Of a DNA stretch of 64,000 nt, positions 42,712 through 54,346 are shown piece by piece. This DNA is from Amylostereum areolatum. Taxonomy: Eukaryota > Basidiomycota > Agaricomycetes > Russulales > Stereaceae. The stretch is taken from assembly GCA_012932865.1 (NCBI GenBank), contig SAXG01000017.1:682001-746000 (forward strand), read 5' to 3'. The first letter of the stretch is position 1; every line of letters begins with the position of its first letter. The translations under genes were made by a program, and so were the position numbers. A model generated the notes under the pieces. The model did not search any database and was not told the origin of the DNA. It was given only the letters and a program-made list of their open reading frames with translations.

Positions 42712-45216
42712 TCAAACATCCATGCCAGAGAGCAAGGCAAAAACGCTCTGCTGTGATGAGGCGTTTCGCTTTGTGGGCGGCGCGGCCTGCGAGCGAGCCT
42801 TTTTAGCTTTTTTGCCGCGCTCAAGGCCAAAGCATTCCTCGATGCCGGTGACGCACGCGTGCCACATATGCTCGGGAATGTCCCGTGGAGTACTGGTGGA
42901 TGTGAGTGCGGCATGAAACCTCCGTCCTGAAAACCTGGGCGCTGGGCTAGGTACGCGCTCTGCAAGGAGGAGTGATTGTGCCAGGAGCTCGATGCCATCA
43001 AGCGTGGTCAATGTTTGCGCGACTAGCTGGACGTTCCGATTCGTAAGCTCGGGGATGGGTAGTTCTGTGTCGGAGGAAGGAGCGGCGGGTGTGAATGAAG
43101 CAAGAAAAGCGCGAGCCTCGTGGTGTGTCCATCTCTCTTTTTCGCGGTCACGGTTGAATCCGGAGGCCGCCGCCCTATCATAAAGGCATCGAACGACCCA
43201 ACGGAGGGCAAGGACGGGACCCAACTCAGCGGGAGTAAGGGAATTTATTGTTGGCGTGTCTGAGTGGAGGATGCGTAGACAAAGAGAGAAACGCTCGGCT
43301 TCTGTGCGTTGAAGTAGCGAGGGGTAATGAGGAGTTCAACGGACAAGGTTCGGGTAAGGAGGCCAATAACGAAGCCAAGGGGGAGACGATCATATCTTCA
43401 CCAGCCGCGCGCGAGCCTCTGCGAATAATCTCTTCGATGACCTTTGGACGAGAGGGACCGTATGAAGATGGTGGAAGGGAAGCCGTGGATGGTGAACCTA
43501 TACGCAGGTCTTGCAACGCACCACGGAGGGGTGCGAGCGGGTCGCTGTCTTCCAGCTCCTCTTCTGAATCTTCTTCCACCACGTCTATAAGTTCATCGTC
43601 ATCGTCCTCCTCCAACTCGTCCTCGGTTGTCGCAGAATCCTCTGTCGCGGCCGTCTCTCGGGCAGGGAGGCCTATGGCGTCGTCGAGAATAGCGTACGCC
43701 CACTCCCGAATTGGGCGACTGATGCTTCTTGTCACACATTCGAGATCGGGGTCTTCTAGAAATAGTTTAGGCCAGCCGGTACCAGTGCTTAGGACATCCA
43801 TAATGCGCGGACTGAGCTGTCCACGACGGTACGCCGCTATGTAGAGCTTGCGGAGGGCTGCGCGGGAGAGGGGCTCTTCTTGTTCGGGATCATCAACAAG
43901 CGGTCCGAGACATTAATCCGACGAGAGGGCATGCATTTGCATCATGAAGAGCGCACGCAGGTGATGGCCACAGAGAAGAAGATGTATCGCTTCGACGGTT
44001 GGGAATAGCATATTGCAGAGTGGCTTCCACTGTTTTTTCTACAATGGACTCCCGCTCGCCAGTTGTCAGCGCAGAGGAGGAGCGGAGGAGCAGAGTCTCC
44101 ACGGCGACTTCGATGAGATCTACGACGTTCGTGATCGGCCGTTTGGTCCTTTGTTTTGACACATTGCCGTTGGTGGACGGTAAAATCGATGCCAATGTTG
44201 TGGCCACCTTCGTGATCCGCTGGGTCGGGGTGGCTTCGTGTTCAAAGAAATACCTGCGAACTGGGCGTCGTTCGGTCGTGAAGTCATTTCCCACGAGGGC
44301 GCCTAGGAGTGGGAGGAGCGAGACGGGGAGGCGGAAGTGGGTTGCAAGGACAAGCGGACTGTACACAATACAGTTCAGTGTAAGGTCAGTTCCCGACGGT
44401 GGAGGGAGGAGACCTTGGCCAGTACGATGATTAACCTTCGCCTTCTTGGTAGGCTTTCGCGCGACGACGAAACCGTCGTTACTGGGATCCGGATCTAGTG
44501 GGGCATCTTCAGCCGTTGTAGACCATATCATTTCGTCCATAGGGATATATCCAGCGTATCCGTCCGCGTTGAGCACAACGAAGTCCGAGTCGCGTCCTGT
44601 CACGTAGCCGTGGAGACGTCCTGCGAGCTCGACGGCGTAGGGGTCGCCCTCTTCGTCGGCTATGTGAACCTCCACGGAGTCGGCAAGAGACTTGAGCGCA
44701 TGCATGGTTACGGTATAGCAAAGTGGGGGAAGGATGGCATTTTCGCGCATGAATCGAGGGGCCGCACGGGATGTGGGTGAGGTTCGGAAAAAGAGAAGAG
44801 AGGGCTGGACAATGCTCCGTGTGGCCCTTGAAAGTCCGGTAGCGAGCTTTAGGGAGGGATATGGACCTAGTGGACTGTTAGAGGGAAGAGGAGGACGAGA
44901 ATGCTGCTCACCATCAAAAACGAAGTAAGGCTTGAAGCCCACATCAATCCATGCACGCGCAACCTGCACCACGAGCTCGCCGAACTCGTAGTACTCGCCA
45001 CCGAAGGCCCATGGAAGGCCCGATTGTCCATAGAGTTCGTAGATGAGACTGACGGGGCCGATGAGCGAATGTAAGGAAGAGATGATGATCTACTTACGAC
45101 CATCCGTCGACTACGAGAGGGATCGCGGGCTGAGAAGTTGGTTGTGGCAGTCGGAGGGGCCGCGATAATGCCCGTTGGTTTTCGTGAATGTATGTGGTCA
45201 GGCCGTGGACACCCAT
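42712..45216 (-). CDS. Asteroid-like XPG-domain protein
   Basis: Starts MGVHGLTTYIHENQRALSRP, the XPG N-terminal block of Asteroid/ASTE1 proteins (true FEN1 begins MGIxGL). Then come PLVVDGWS, SLIYELYGQSGLPWAFGGEY, YEFGELVVQVARAWIDVGFK and PYFVFDG. The XPG-I region has VEVHIADEEGDPYAVELAGR, LHGYVTGRDSDFVVLNADGY and AGYIPMDEMIWS, and a later VNHRTGQGLLPPPSGTDLTL, FRLPVSLLPLLGALVGNDFT. The C-terminal half is acidic then helical, ending SVFALLSGMDV. Acidic residues of the nuclease site are present, but catalytic activity is unproven for this family. Near 44000 the frame changes by one base and a TAA lies in the continuing frame at 43913-43915, so this part is either mis-sequenced, mis-joined or genuinely broken. 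Confidence 0.7.
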
Positions 45217-46898
45217 TAGCACTATGATGACATTCAACAAAGGTTGGTCGTCGAGACGTAGATGGTGGAAGGAACAAAGTTGGGAATGATCCTGCACTAG
45301 CGTCCCGCCCGCGCATTTACTTTCGTACGTAAGTATGCATCTTCAATTCATTTGAGTCTCAGTGTTTGACTGGTCACTGGCAGACCAACTGTTCATTTAG
45401 AAGAAGAAACCAAAGGCGAAACCAAATATGGTACTTGTATGGTACAGTCAAATTGAACAGTCCTTGTAGATGTTAGGTGTGTGGCCTATGCTCTCCGGAG
45501 CTACTACGTATGGTCGTCATAAGTAAGCAATCTAGCATCGGGTATAAATGTAGCTGGAACATGGAACGGAGTAGAGTACACAAGTAGAAGAGTCCGTGCG
45601 GGGGTATAGCCATGCGACAAGCAGCAAGGATGCACTGTAAAAACGATAATAGTAAGTGAAATGAAAGGGTGTCTCTAGTCTCCCCAAGGCAGACGAGATA
45701 TTTCGTCAACACTTCTCAGGCTCAGGATCCTCTTATCTGGCGTCTGCTTTCATTACGGTGGGTGTTACCGAGTGCGCGAGGGAATTGTGATTGCCGAGCT
45801 TCGGCATGTCACGTGCACTGGAAAGCAGAATCTGTCTAATGTCCAACAAGCGTCGAGCTGAACACCCTCCGAGCACAATACGTTGGTTTCTTCCAAGTCC
45901 AATCTGATTCATTATGGAAAAGAACTCATATGTGGGAGGAGCACAAGGCTTGAAGTTTAAATAAAAATGGAGCACTAATATAAACCAGTGAACCATGATC
46001 AAGCTCAAGTTGAGTTACTGAGTAGGGTCCAGTAGTACACCACGCCTTCCGATGTAAGTATGTCGGCATATTCTCGGACTCGAGAGGCTGAATCTCTCAA
46101 GTCAACAAGATGAAAATGTACCTATGGTATTCCCGACTCGGGCCTCGGCAGCTCCTCCATCATTCTTCTTCCAAAGGCTTCATGTATTTTGTAAGTTGTG
46201 GATGAGGGTTGAGACCTTGGGACATGGTACGAAGTGCCAGTGTATCCGCTGCGGATCCAGTGGAGAAAGTATAGGGATCTCGAAGGCCTGCTGACACCTG
46301 TAGCGTCGGTGGGCCTTCGAGTCAACCACGAGTAGCGAGGCATCCACAACTCGATTGGCCTTTTTTACTCGAAAGGATGCTGTGTAGGATATGCATATGC
46401 ACCTTGCGTCGCCTCGTGCTACCGTTTTATCATGAGCCAGGGTAGCTCCAAGAAAGCTCCCAGGACTCGAAGAACACTGCGACTTTTGTTTATCGCGCGT
46501 GGAAAGCGCGGTCTCTGTTTGAACTTTCTAAGCTAAGGCGGGAACATGTTGAATGACAATAAAGAGGTAAATGTACCAGTAGCCGTCGATGTCTCGACTG
46601 CCATTAACTCGTTTGGTTTGCGTCTCGTCGTCAACTCAGATCAGTTAGTCTAAACAATATTTCTCTGTGGTAACCTGTCTCGATAAGTCCTCTCAGCCAA
46701 TCAGCGAGCTCCCCCTATCACTCGACAAGCGCGTCGCGGAGAAAAGCAGACTAGGTGTCTCCGCAGGGAAGGTGAGTTGTCCGCATCTCACAAACGAACC
46801 TGGCCAGGGTTGGTTTGGGAGATGTAAACAGGCACGTTCAGAAAGGAGCCCATGGATCGAACGAAAGAAAACGGAAGGTTGTAGAAAACAACAGCCGC
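45217..46898. other. Gene-poor region
   Basis: About 1.7 kb, AT-richer than the neighbouring genes. It holds the promoter of the Asteroid-like gene near 45217-45400. No open frame shows family similarity; a minus-strand frame at 46122-46349 is not supported by motifs. Confidence 0.45.
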
Positions 46899-48090
46899 TC
46901 AGTCGAGACGGAATGCGTACGATCGGCGAAGCGGCCGTGGCCTCTGGCGACGAGGTGTAATATTATCTTCAATGCGGGGACGCTTTGTGTTCTTGCGACT
47001 GTTGTCGGAGCTCCCGCCGCTGCCACGGGCATCGTCGGTATCATCGGCGAGCATGGAAGATCTTGAGCGTTTTTTGGTTGCGTCCTTCAAGATATTCTTG
47101 AGGGGTTTCTTTGCGATACTTTGCGGGGTAGGGAGTACGGTGGTCAGCGATCGCGTACGAGAGGAAACGGAGTCCTGTGGTGTTGCTGGGACAGGAATGG
47201 CCTCGACAATGACTGGAGAGGTTGAGGCCGGGGTAGCAGCAGTAGGAGTGGTCAGGCTTGCAGATGAGGGGCCAGATGAGGATGCATGCTCGGCAAAGTA
47301 TTCATTCAAGTCAAGGTATGCTCTTTGTCGACCTTGATTGGCCAATTGTTCCAGAGTGAGGGGAGCGGGCACAGCAGGAGGATGGTGGTCGTCGATGTCT
47401 TCATCCTTGACCGGGGCAGCTGTATGCGGCAGGTTGGGTTCAGGAGATGGTGCAGCATCAGGAAAAACCTCCCTTACTAAAATCAACAAATCCAGCAAAT
47501 TAGCGCTAGTTAGAGGGGGACCTTCCTAAAGTGAACTAACGGGCTCTATTCTCACAAAACCCCGTACACATTTCGATGCACCGTCGTCGACATTGACCTC
47601 ATATTTGCACTTCAAATACATAGTTGAGGCCAGAAGGGTGACAGGGACCTACGTTGACGTAGTGCCTTGCAGGTTGGCAGCGGGAACAGGGAATTAGGAA
47701 GGTCCCCCTCTAATTAGTAGATTTTTAGTAAGGGAGGTTTTTCCTGATGAGGGCAGCGGTGAGGGTCCGCTGCGCTCAGTGGGGGCTGAATGACGGTTGT
47801 TGGGAGATTCATGATCCTAAGCCTGACAAAGGGGTAAGAAACATGGAGCAGAAAACAAAACAATTTCGAAAAAAAACGCACCTAAACCGAGCCATGCCTT
47901 GCAATGTTTGTGCTTCGATGTCCGTCACTGCACGGGCATGTTCGAGGCGCTTCCGTTGGAGGGCGTACATCTCGTCGTGCTCCTCAAGTATTACTGCACG
48001 AAGGTCTGGATGGATGGCCTTGTGGCGAAGGGTAGCATTGTAGATCCGCAAGACCCAAGGACCAAGGACTTGAGGTGGAAGTTCAGCCAT
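46899..48090 (-). pseudogene. Hypothetical gene interrupted by a palindromic element
   Basis: Exon 1 (48090-47882) reads MAELPPQVLGPWVLRIYNAT, LRHKAIHPDLRAVILEEHDE and MYALQRKRLEHARAVTDIEA. After a good intron of about 60 nt, exon 2 continues MNLPTTVIQPPLSAADPHRC and runs into the 294-bp element, where it meets an in-frame TAA (47714-47716). Beyond the element the frame resumes as APSPEPNLPHTAAPVKDEDI, DQLANQG-type sequence, YLDLNEYFAEHASS and a basic C-terminus with KKRSRSSMLADD and NTKRPRIEDNITPRRQRPRP, probably nuclear. Removing the element and one AG copy joins the two halves in frame, which argues that it inserted into one exon. No donor exists before the stop, so splicing it out is unlikely. 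Function unknown. Confidence 0.55.
47456..47749. mobile_element. MITE-like palindromic element, 294 bp
   Basis: Perfect 27-bp terminal inverted repeats at 47456-47482 (starting CATCAGGAAAAACC) and 47723-47749. A second inverted pair of 22 bp with one mismatch lies inside, at about 47507-47528 and 47695-47716. The interior has no coding capacity. The flanks show at most a 2-bp AG repeat, so a target-site duplication is not certain. Size and structure fit a non-autonomous DNA transposon. Confidence 0.75.
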
Positions 48091-48878
48091 GATGAGTGAG
48101 GATGCAAGTATTAGGCGAGTGGGCACAAATAAGGCAAAGTTGAAGCGAACGAAGGAAACGGTGCGAGTTAAATACTGGGGCGTCAGAAAGCGGCAACTAT
48201 TGACTTCCCATTGTTGATACCTGGGAGGCCAGCGCCATTGCGAAAACGGATTGACAGTGTGCCACAGCCATTGTATCCTTGGTTGAATTTTGAGGCCACG
48301 AGGCCTGAGGCATTGAGGCCCTAAATGAGTTCTCGTTAACTTGCCGCATGCTGTATCGTAGCAAAGCCTTGTCGCTTGACCTGTGAAGCGGACAGTAGAG
48401 ATGGGGACGAAGTTGCTGCCCGAGAGCAGCAGTACGTGGAACAGATAAGTACCGGAGACGTTTACATAACACAGTACAGAGTTGCAATCAAGCTGCCAGA
48501 CTCGATGAGTACTTATCCTGAGATGTACTGTCGGTACGAAGTTTTGACGGTTTCATCCGTGTCTGCCTTCGGGAGACTGGGTTACATGGCTCTACTGGAG
48601 TACTGGAGTCCTTGCCATAGGTGCGAAGTTGACAATCATGTCCAGAAGTCGTAGGTGCGCACGCCAACGCTGCGTAATAAATGCTGCCAGTTACACGTGA
48701 GTCAGTGATAAGTGTCAGATGCAAATGATGGTAAGTACGTGTTGAAGACGAGCGAGCGGAACAAAACAAAGAAAGCAATCGAACCAGGACCCCGTCTTCG
48801 TTACTCAGAACATAGTCGTTTGAGTACGAACAAACTCTATGATGATATTATGTCGAATGATAATATGGGCGCAGCGAC
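48091..48878. other. Intergenic region hypothetical gene / GT61 gene
   Basis: 788 bp between minus-strand genes with no supported ORF. The first part should contain the promoter of the interrupted gene. Confidence 0.4.
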
Positions 48879-50563
48879 TCAATCGTCAGCCTCATCCGAC
48901 AGAGTTAGCCGCTCCCGAATGATCTGGGCAACAACGCGACCGTCAATGGGTATTTCATTCCCTTGAAACCCCGGAGGATATGCAACGGGTGGAACATCCG
49001 GTCGTGTGAATGCACTATACTATGGTTCAGCAGCAGTCGACACATCTCAGAAGTAAAGCATTTACCTGTCTCCCCAATATCCATAATGAACCATTCCCAG
49101 CGCCCGAGTTGTGTATTCATAGTCATGGGCAAATCCACCCGGATAGAAGAACTCCATTACTGTTGAGCGGGGAGACGGTTTCATCCAGAGGAGGGATGTC
49201 AACCCATTCCCGTGGACACCCAGCATAACCTGGAATTGATCAAGTTAGAATTCTACACGAACTCATGGAAGGAAACGTCTCGTTACCGTTGTCCTCCCTG
49301 CCAACTTGAGCTGCTCCACGCGGGATAACTTGTCCATGCTGACGACGTTGACCTCATAGCCAAAGTCGTCCCGCAGCTTATACAGTTCTTCCACCAACCG
49401 GTCGTGGTCTGCTTGTATGAGCATCCGGCGACCCCAATCTTGTCGAGAGATATACGTGATGACAGGGTTTCCACGAGTACCTTGTCCGACAGTAGAGTTG
49501 AGCCCTGAAAACTCGATAACGCTGTTTCTGACCGTACTCCACCAGTTCGGGGATCCTGGTAAAGTGAACGGTTCTGCTGCCGTACGTTGGGTCCTGAGGT
49601 AATTCTCTCCGTTCATGGCAGCAGCACGGTCGGCGAAAAGGACACGGTCGAAAACGAATGGAACCCCCATGGCGGCACGATCGTCCCAGTCTGCAGAGAA
49701 CTCCATACTGATGGAAGGGAAGGTTGTGCGGAGGACCCATTGATTCATGGAGGCATAGTCTCGCCAGTGACCCGCGTCAAGGTGCGTGAAGATGAATCGA
49801 CGCGGGGGTGGCAAAGATGTCTTCCCACTTGCGGGGATAAGGGGGTCTAGGGAGGAGTACGCGCGCCAGAAGCCGAAGAATAGTTCGGCAGACCAATGGT
49901 AGTAGTGTGTGATGCTAGAATACATGTGAGCGAAAGGTAAATAGAGAACGGGATGAGGGCGTACAATTGCCTTGGGTCATTGACAAGCCACTATCAATGA
50001 AGTCAATAGGGGTTAGCGGATGCAGCTAGAGAGTGCGTACAGATACTCCCTGCACTCGATTTGCACCCGTCCCAAATAATGTTTTGGCCTCCGCGGGGGA
50101 GATGATTCGCAGTTCCTTGTCGGTGGGTAGTCGGGCCCTCACCTGCTCAGGTTCATTGGCTATGTCGATGCCGGTGGACGTCATGAACTTGCGGTCGGGA
50201 AAGAGTTCTGGCTCGCTGGTGACCAGGTATACGGTCCCGTTGAGAACATACATCTTGTCTATTATGGTCCATCCTACGAGGCACTTCATACAGCGACAGT
50301 CGACGGGATACATGTGGCAACATACCTGGGACATGGGCAACAATTTTGGAGATGGGTACTGATCCAGATCCCCACGAGACTCTGGCAGACTCTGGCAACT
50401 CCGGCAGGCCGTGGCCAGTTGTGGATGAAATTAACGTATGTGGTGTGTCGACAGCATAAGATGACTTGGTGGAACGAGAAGATCCAGAGAAAAAGAAGAG
50501 CAGGCCGACGAGAAGTAGAGTGACAAGAAGAAATTCGCGCTGTGTCGGCGCGCTGGGGTGCAT
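48879..50563 (-). CDS. GT61/DUF563-type glycosyltransferase, type II membrane protein
   Basis: The start MHPSAPTQREFLLVTLLLVG leads into one membrane anchor (FLLVTLLLVGLLFFF), giving a short cytosolic tail and luminal catalytic domain. Conserved parts are DKMYVLNGTVYLVTSEPELF, the region FITHYYHWSAELFFGFWRAY, NPVITYISRQDWGRRMLIQA, and LGVHGNGLTSLLWMKPSPRS followed by EFFYPGGFAHDYEYTTRALG and MVHYGYWGDR. The YHW...E, GVHGNGLT and EFFYPGGFAHDY motifs are those of GT61/DUF563 (EOGT- and xylosyltransferase-like) Golgi or ER enzymes. Basidiomycetes carry several members, and donor and acceptor sugars are unknown. The C-terminus reads GRVVAQIIRERLTLSDEADD. The reading frame is clean across its introns. 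Confidence 0.8.
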
Positions 50564-50892
50564 GGTGGTGCGCACTGACGCAACGGCGAAGGGTGCGGAC
50601 AATCACGCAGTAACTTCGTGACCATACGTGACCGTGATGAGTGACAGGCGCGTCCTCCCGACGCGTCGAGTTGTTGAGAGCATTGTTGACCGCCGTGACC
50701 GCGGTCGCCGCCCGCTAACCTCCCTTGTCCTCTGACCACCACCACAATCATCATCATCGCGCGTTGCCTCTCCTTTATCTGTTTTTGTTGAAAGTGGTCC
50801 GCTGCAATGACGTCTATGACACAACTAACGCAAGGCATGCATTTGATCTGCCCCTCCCGAGTGTGACGAGAACTCATCGACATTACCTACAG
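50564..50892. promoter_or_regulatory. Divergent promoter region GT61 / SPT21-like, with MCB box
   Basis: About 330 bp between divergent genes. ACGCGT occurs at 50661-50666, about 230 bp before the Spt21-like coding sequence. CT-rich leader sequence runs toward that gene. In fission yeast Ams2 is cell-cycle regulated, so an MCB box would fit; a single hexamer can occur by chance. Confidence 0.45.
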
Positions 50893-53805
50893 TGCGTATA
50901 TGGTACACCATCGATGGCGCGTCTCAGTATATCCTCGCGCGGTCTTCTGAGAACATCCCTGTTCGTCTTCTTAGTGGCTTGGAGGACTTCACGGAAGGCA
51001 GATATGCCACAGCATCCCTCAAGTCATGCCTTCAAATTATGTCGAGGTCCAGGTATGCGGTTTGGCTTTGTCTGATTCGTCGCGCTCATTTGTATTATAT
51101 TAAAAACAGCCCCGAACTTATTCATGACGGCACTCGTGACTTTTCCATTTATGTCTTGGACCCAACAGAATCCGGATCTGCCCCAACTACCCTTCTTTCT
51201 CTGAGTCCTGCAGAAAAGCCTTCTGTCATATCTCCCTCCCAACGAACCCCAGGTGTTGCTGTGGGACTTGGACTGATGTCTTGGGGACTCTCGGTGCTAG
51301 ACAATGGAGCTTCCGTCACCGGGACTTTAACTAGAGTTCTCTCCGGTGAACTCGCTCTCGAAATTGTCTTTGCTCTGCGCGGGGTATGTACGGTCAACGT
51401 CCAGTGGGTTATCCTGCCACTCATTCTATATGATTAGACAATTCGTGTTCCGACTCAGCCCACCCTTTTCCCCTCAAGCGGATGGCGGCCAGTAAACCTG
51501 CCTCTGGGTTAGTCGCTGCATTTGTACGCGTTTGATCTTAACGCTAATGCGACTACTAAGACACGGCACGTAATGCTACAACCATGGGTGCACATCTGCC
51601 ACAGGCTCTTGTACACCAACGCCATCCTCCAAGTGAAGTTGATTTATCTCTGTGTCGCGTGCATTCATTCTAAATCGTCCGAATTTAGGTAGTAATCAAC
51701 CCTCATCGACAACATTCATTCCCACTCCTCAATCACATTCCGCGGATACTCATGACGATCCCAAGGTTTCTCAGAGACGCCGCACGTCCACATCTCGGGG
51801 TTCCAAGAAGGAACCTCAAGGTGGACCGGACGTCACTATTCGCGATGGGCCCTTCAGCACGGGTCCACTTATTCGTACGTCTCGACCAGCCGCCGCATCA
51901 TCCAGCTCAAAGGGTCCTAAACGGCCGTCAACCCGAACCTCAAAAGGTTCTCGCCGTGCTGAACCTCCGAAGCCAGTCTTCCTTCGACCAGAGCCGCCCA
52001 AACCACCCTCTACGCCTTCCCCAAGCCGAAGACTCGATTTCAATGACCCAGCGGTGCTCGGTGCCCTAAAGAGTCTTCTAACGTCTTCCAATCCCGACTC
52101 GGTGGCTCTCGCGACCCTCATTTCCAACCTCGCGGCATCTCCCCCAAAGGTTGGAGGCGCCGATGGCCGTCTGCCCGCTCTTCAAGCCTTAACCCGTCGA
52201 CTTGCGGGACGTTCGCCTGGCAGTTCCACGCCATCAAACCATGCTCAAGCACGTCCTGACTTGCCGGAATCTACACCAGTGCCTGCTTCTTCACAAACTT
52301 CCAACGCGAATACAGAAGCCTCCGACGACGATGAAATTGTCGTGCTGGAAAAGGAGAACGTGGATCCGACCGCTTTTCGACGAGGAAAAGTCCGCGGAGA
52401 GGACAGCAAAGTGCCATCACCACCGCGCCAGGCAACCTCTCTTATCACAGGTCGTAAACGCACAGTGAGTGAAGTACACGACGGTCAAGAGCCTACGAGC
52501 GATAGGCGTAAAAGGCGACACGAAAGCTCCCCCGGCGCTTCTCCGACAAATAAGGCCACAAAATCGCGAACCTTACTTTCGGATCCGGTCATTCCATTGA
52601 ATTCCAGCGCACGCGTTCGTTCTACTGCGAAAACCCCACCACAAAGCAATCGAACAGTGTCCACTCCTCGCTCGACCACCGCTCTCTTCAAAGCGCGCTC
52701 GGCAATAGCCGCTTCAGAATTGGCAGCCCAGAGGGTGTCCTCGTCTTCGGCTGGATCTCCAAAGGCCAAAAAACGATATGTTGTGCCAGAATGGGCTCGC
52801 ACCGGCACCGCTACTGTACCTCGTTTATCGGAGCATGCTTTAGCACGTCAGTCGCAGACGGAACCCCCTTCGCAGGATGAAGAGCCGCGGACTCAACGGC
52901 GGCAACCAACACGCAGACAATCGAAGAAGAAAGCTAATACTGTGGAAGTCAAAGAAGAGCCATCCATCGACCCGCCGCCTATCATACCAACGAGTTCCAA
53001 CATGACCCATATATCTCCACCTCGTCTCCCTACATTTGCTATACCCCAGACACCTGTCTCCAAGAGACGACGTGATACCAGACCTCTCCCGAGCTTGTTC
53101 GATGGCAGCCCGCTTTTCAGTCCTGACGGAGTACCGTCCATGTCGACCAACCTCTCTCCTATTCAGTCCGTTCTAGCTGGCAAGGGCATCGACTCTGGTC
53201 ATCGCGCATCACCGTTGCGTCCACAGACACCCTGCACGAAAGGTCGGGTTAGTCCCTCCATGTCTCCAGATATTCCATCGAGCTCGCTGCCCACAGCAAG
53301 CAGCGACGACGACGATCCTTTCGATACTTCAGATGCTACGTTGAAACGACGCTTGTGGTCAGATACTCTTCCCCCGTCGTCCCCTCTCCCACCCTCGAGC
53401 CCCGTTCTATCACCTGTGGATACCATCCCCGTTCTCAGCGACGGGACGGATTTGGAGCCCTCTCCTCAACCTAACGATGCCATGTTGGATGTCACGGACC
53501 AGCAGGTGTTAGATTTACTGGCCGCCCTCAACGAGTTCACAAATAACCATCCACCGGAGCAGTCGAACGATCCCGTGGACGCCTTGCCTTCCCCCTTCGA
53601 CATCGACGCCGACTTGTCATCTTTCTTCTCTAGCGAACCCGATATGTCGTCTTTCGACTTCGGGCCAACGTCTAGTGATGGGGCGACGCAGGACACGGTT
53701 GCGGATGCGGCTCCTTCTACTTGGCATGGGACGTGGTCGGAGCAGGACCAGGCGGCGTTCGATACATTGTTTGCGGACATCAACGGTACGCAATTCGCCG
53801 TTTGA
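50893..53805 (+). CDS. SPT21: Ams2/Spt21-like histone-gene regulator
   Basis: The N-terminal domain reads RIWYTIDGASQYILARSSEN, IPVRLL, ATASLKSCLQIMSRSSPELI, HDGTRDFSIYVLDPTES, LGLMSWGLSV, GTLTRVLSGELALEIVFALR and TIRVPTQP. This order (LYT-D...LAR, ...LK-C...SPEL, DYS-Y--D, G-G-LSW, TG-l---...LEV---L) is that of the Ams2/Spt21 N-terminal domain, which controls histone gene expression and silencing in yeasts. A large exon (51652-53805) follows: low-complexity, Ser/Pro-rich, basic segments (RKRTVSEVHD, RRKRRHES) and acidic C-terminus. No GATA zinc finger is visible, unlike Ams2 itself. There is no in-frame ATG before the domain; joining an exon ending in A to TGCGTATATGG at 50893 would create one. 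Confidence 0.65.
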
Positions 53806-54346
53806 AGGACGTTATATACCATATGTGTACGGATACGGATACGTACAAAGGCTAGCAGTTGTTGTAATTCGTTCACTTGCTGGATAAGTACGTACATACC
53901 AGTGCTCGCCTGAGATTCCCGAGGGTCGTCGCGAAACGGGACGCCCTCTTTCATTCCCTACTTGAGATCATCAACCTGCTTGACTTCTTTCCATCACCCC
54001 CCAAACCGATGTTCACAATCCGCGGTGGAGCTGGGTGAGCATCAGTTTCGGTCCACAATGCGGCAGTGTGACACAGGGCTCGACATCGATTCGAATACGT
54101 CGTTCATTCAAGCATTACCCGGAGGCACGATCTGACTCCTTGCGACGAATTCTTTCGTTATGGATCGTATCCTTCAAGCTTCAAGTGTTTGGGACTGCTG
54201 TGTGCATCATCAAGTAGTCGGTATAAGAGGCCAACGGAGGTGCGAGTCATGTCTGTCTATCGCAAATTCTTCCGTCTTTACTTCCGTCCCCACTACTGTA
54301 CTGACCCGACTTCATCTTCCAAGCTTCTCTCTCCCCTTGCTCATCA
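53806..54346 (+). promoter_or_regulatory. Intergenic region SPT21 / TRPC
   Basis: 541 bp. The first part is the SPT21 3' region; from about 54270 a pyrimidine-rich leader (CTTCCGTCCCCAC...CTCTCTCCCC) leads to the TRPC start. No TATA box found. Confidence 0.45.
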
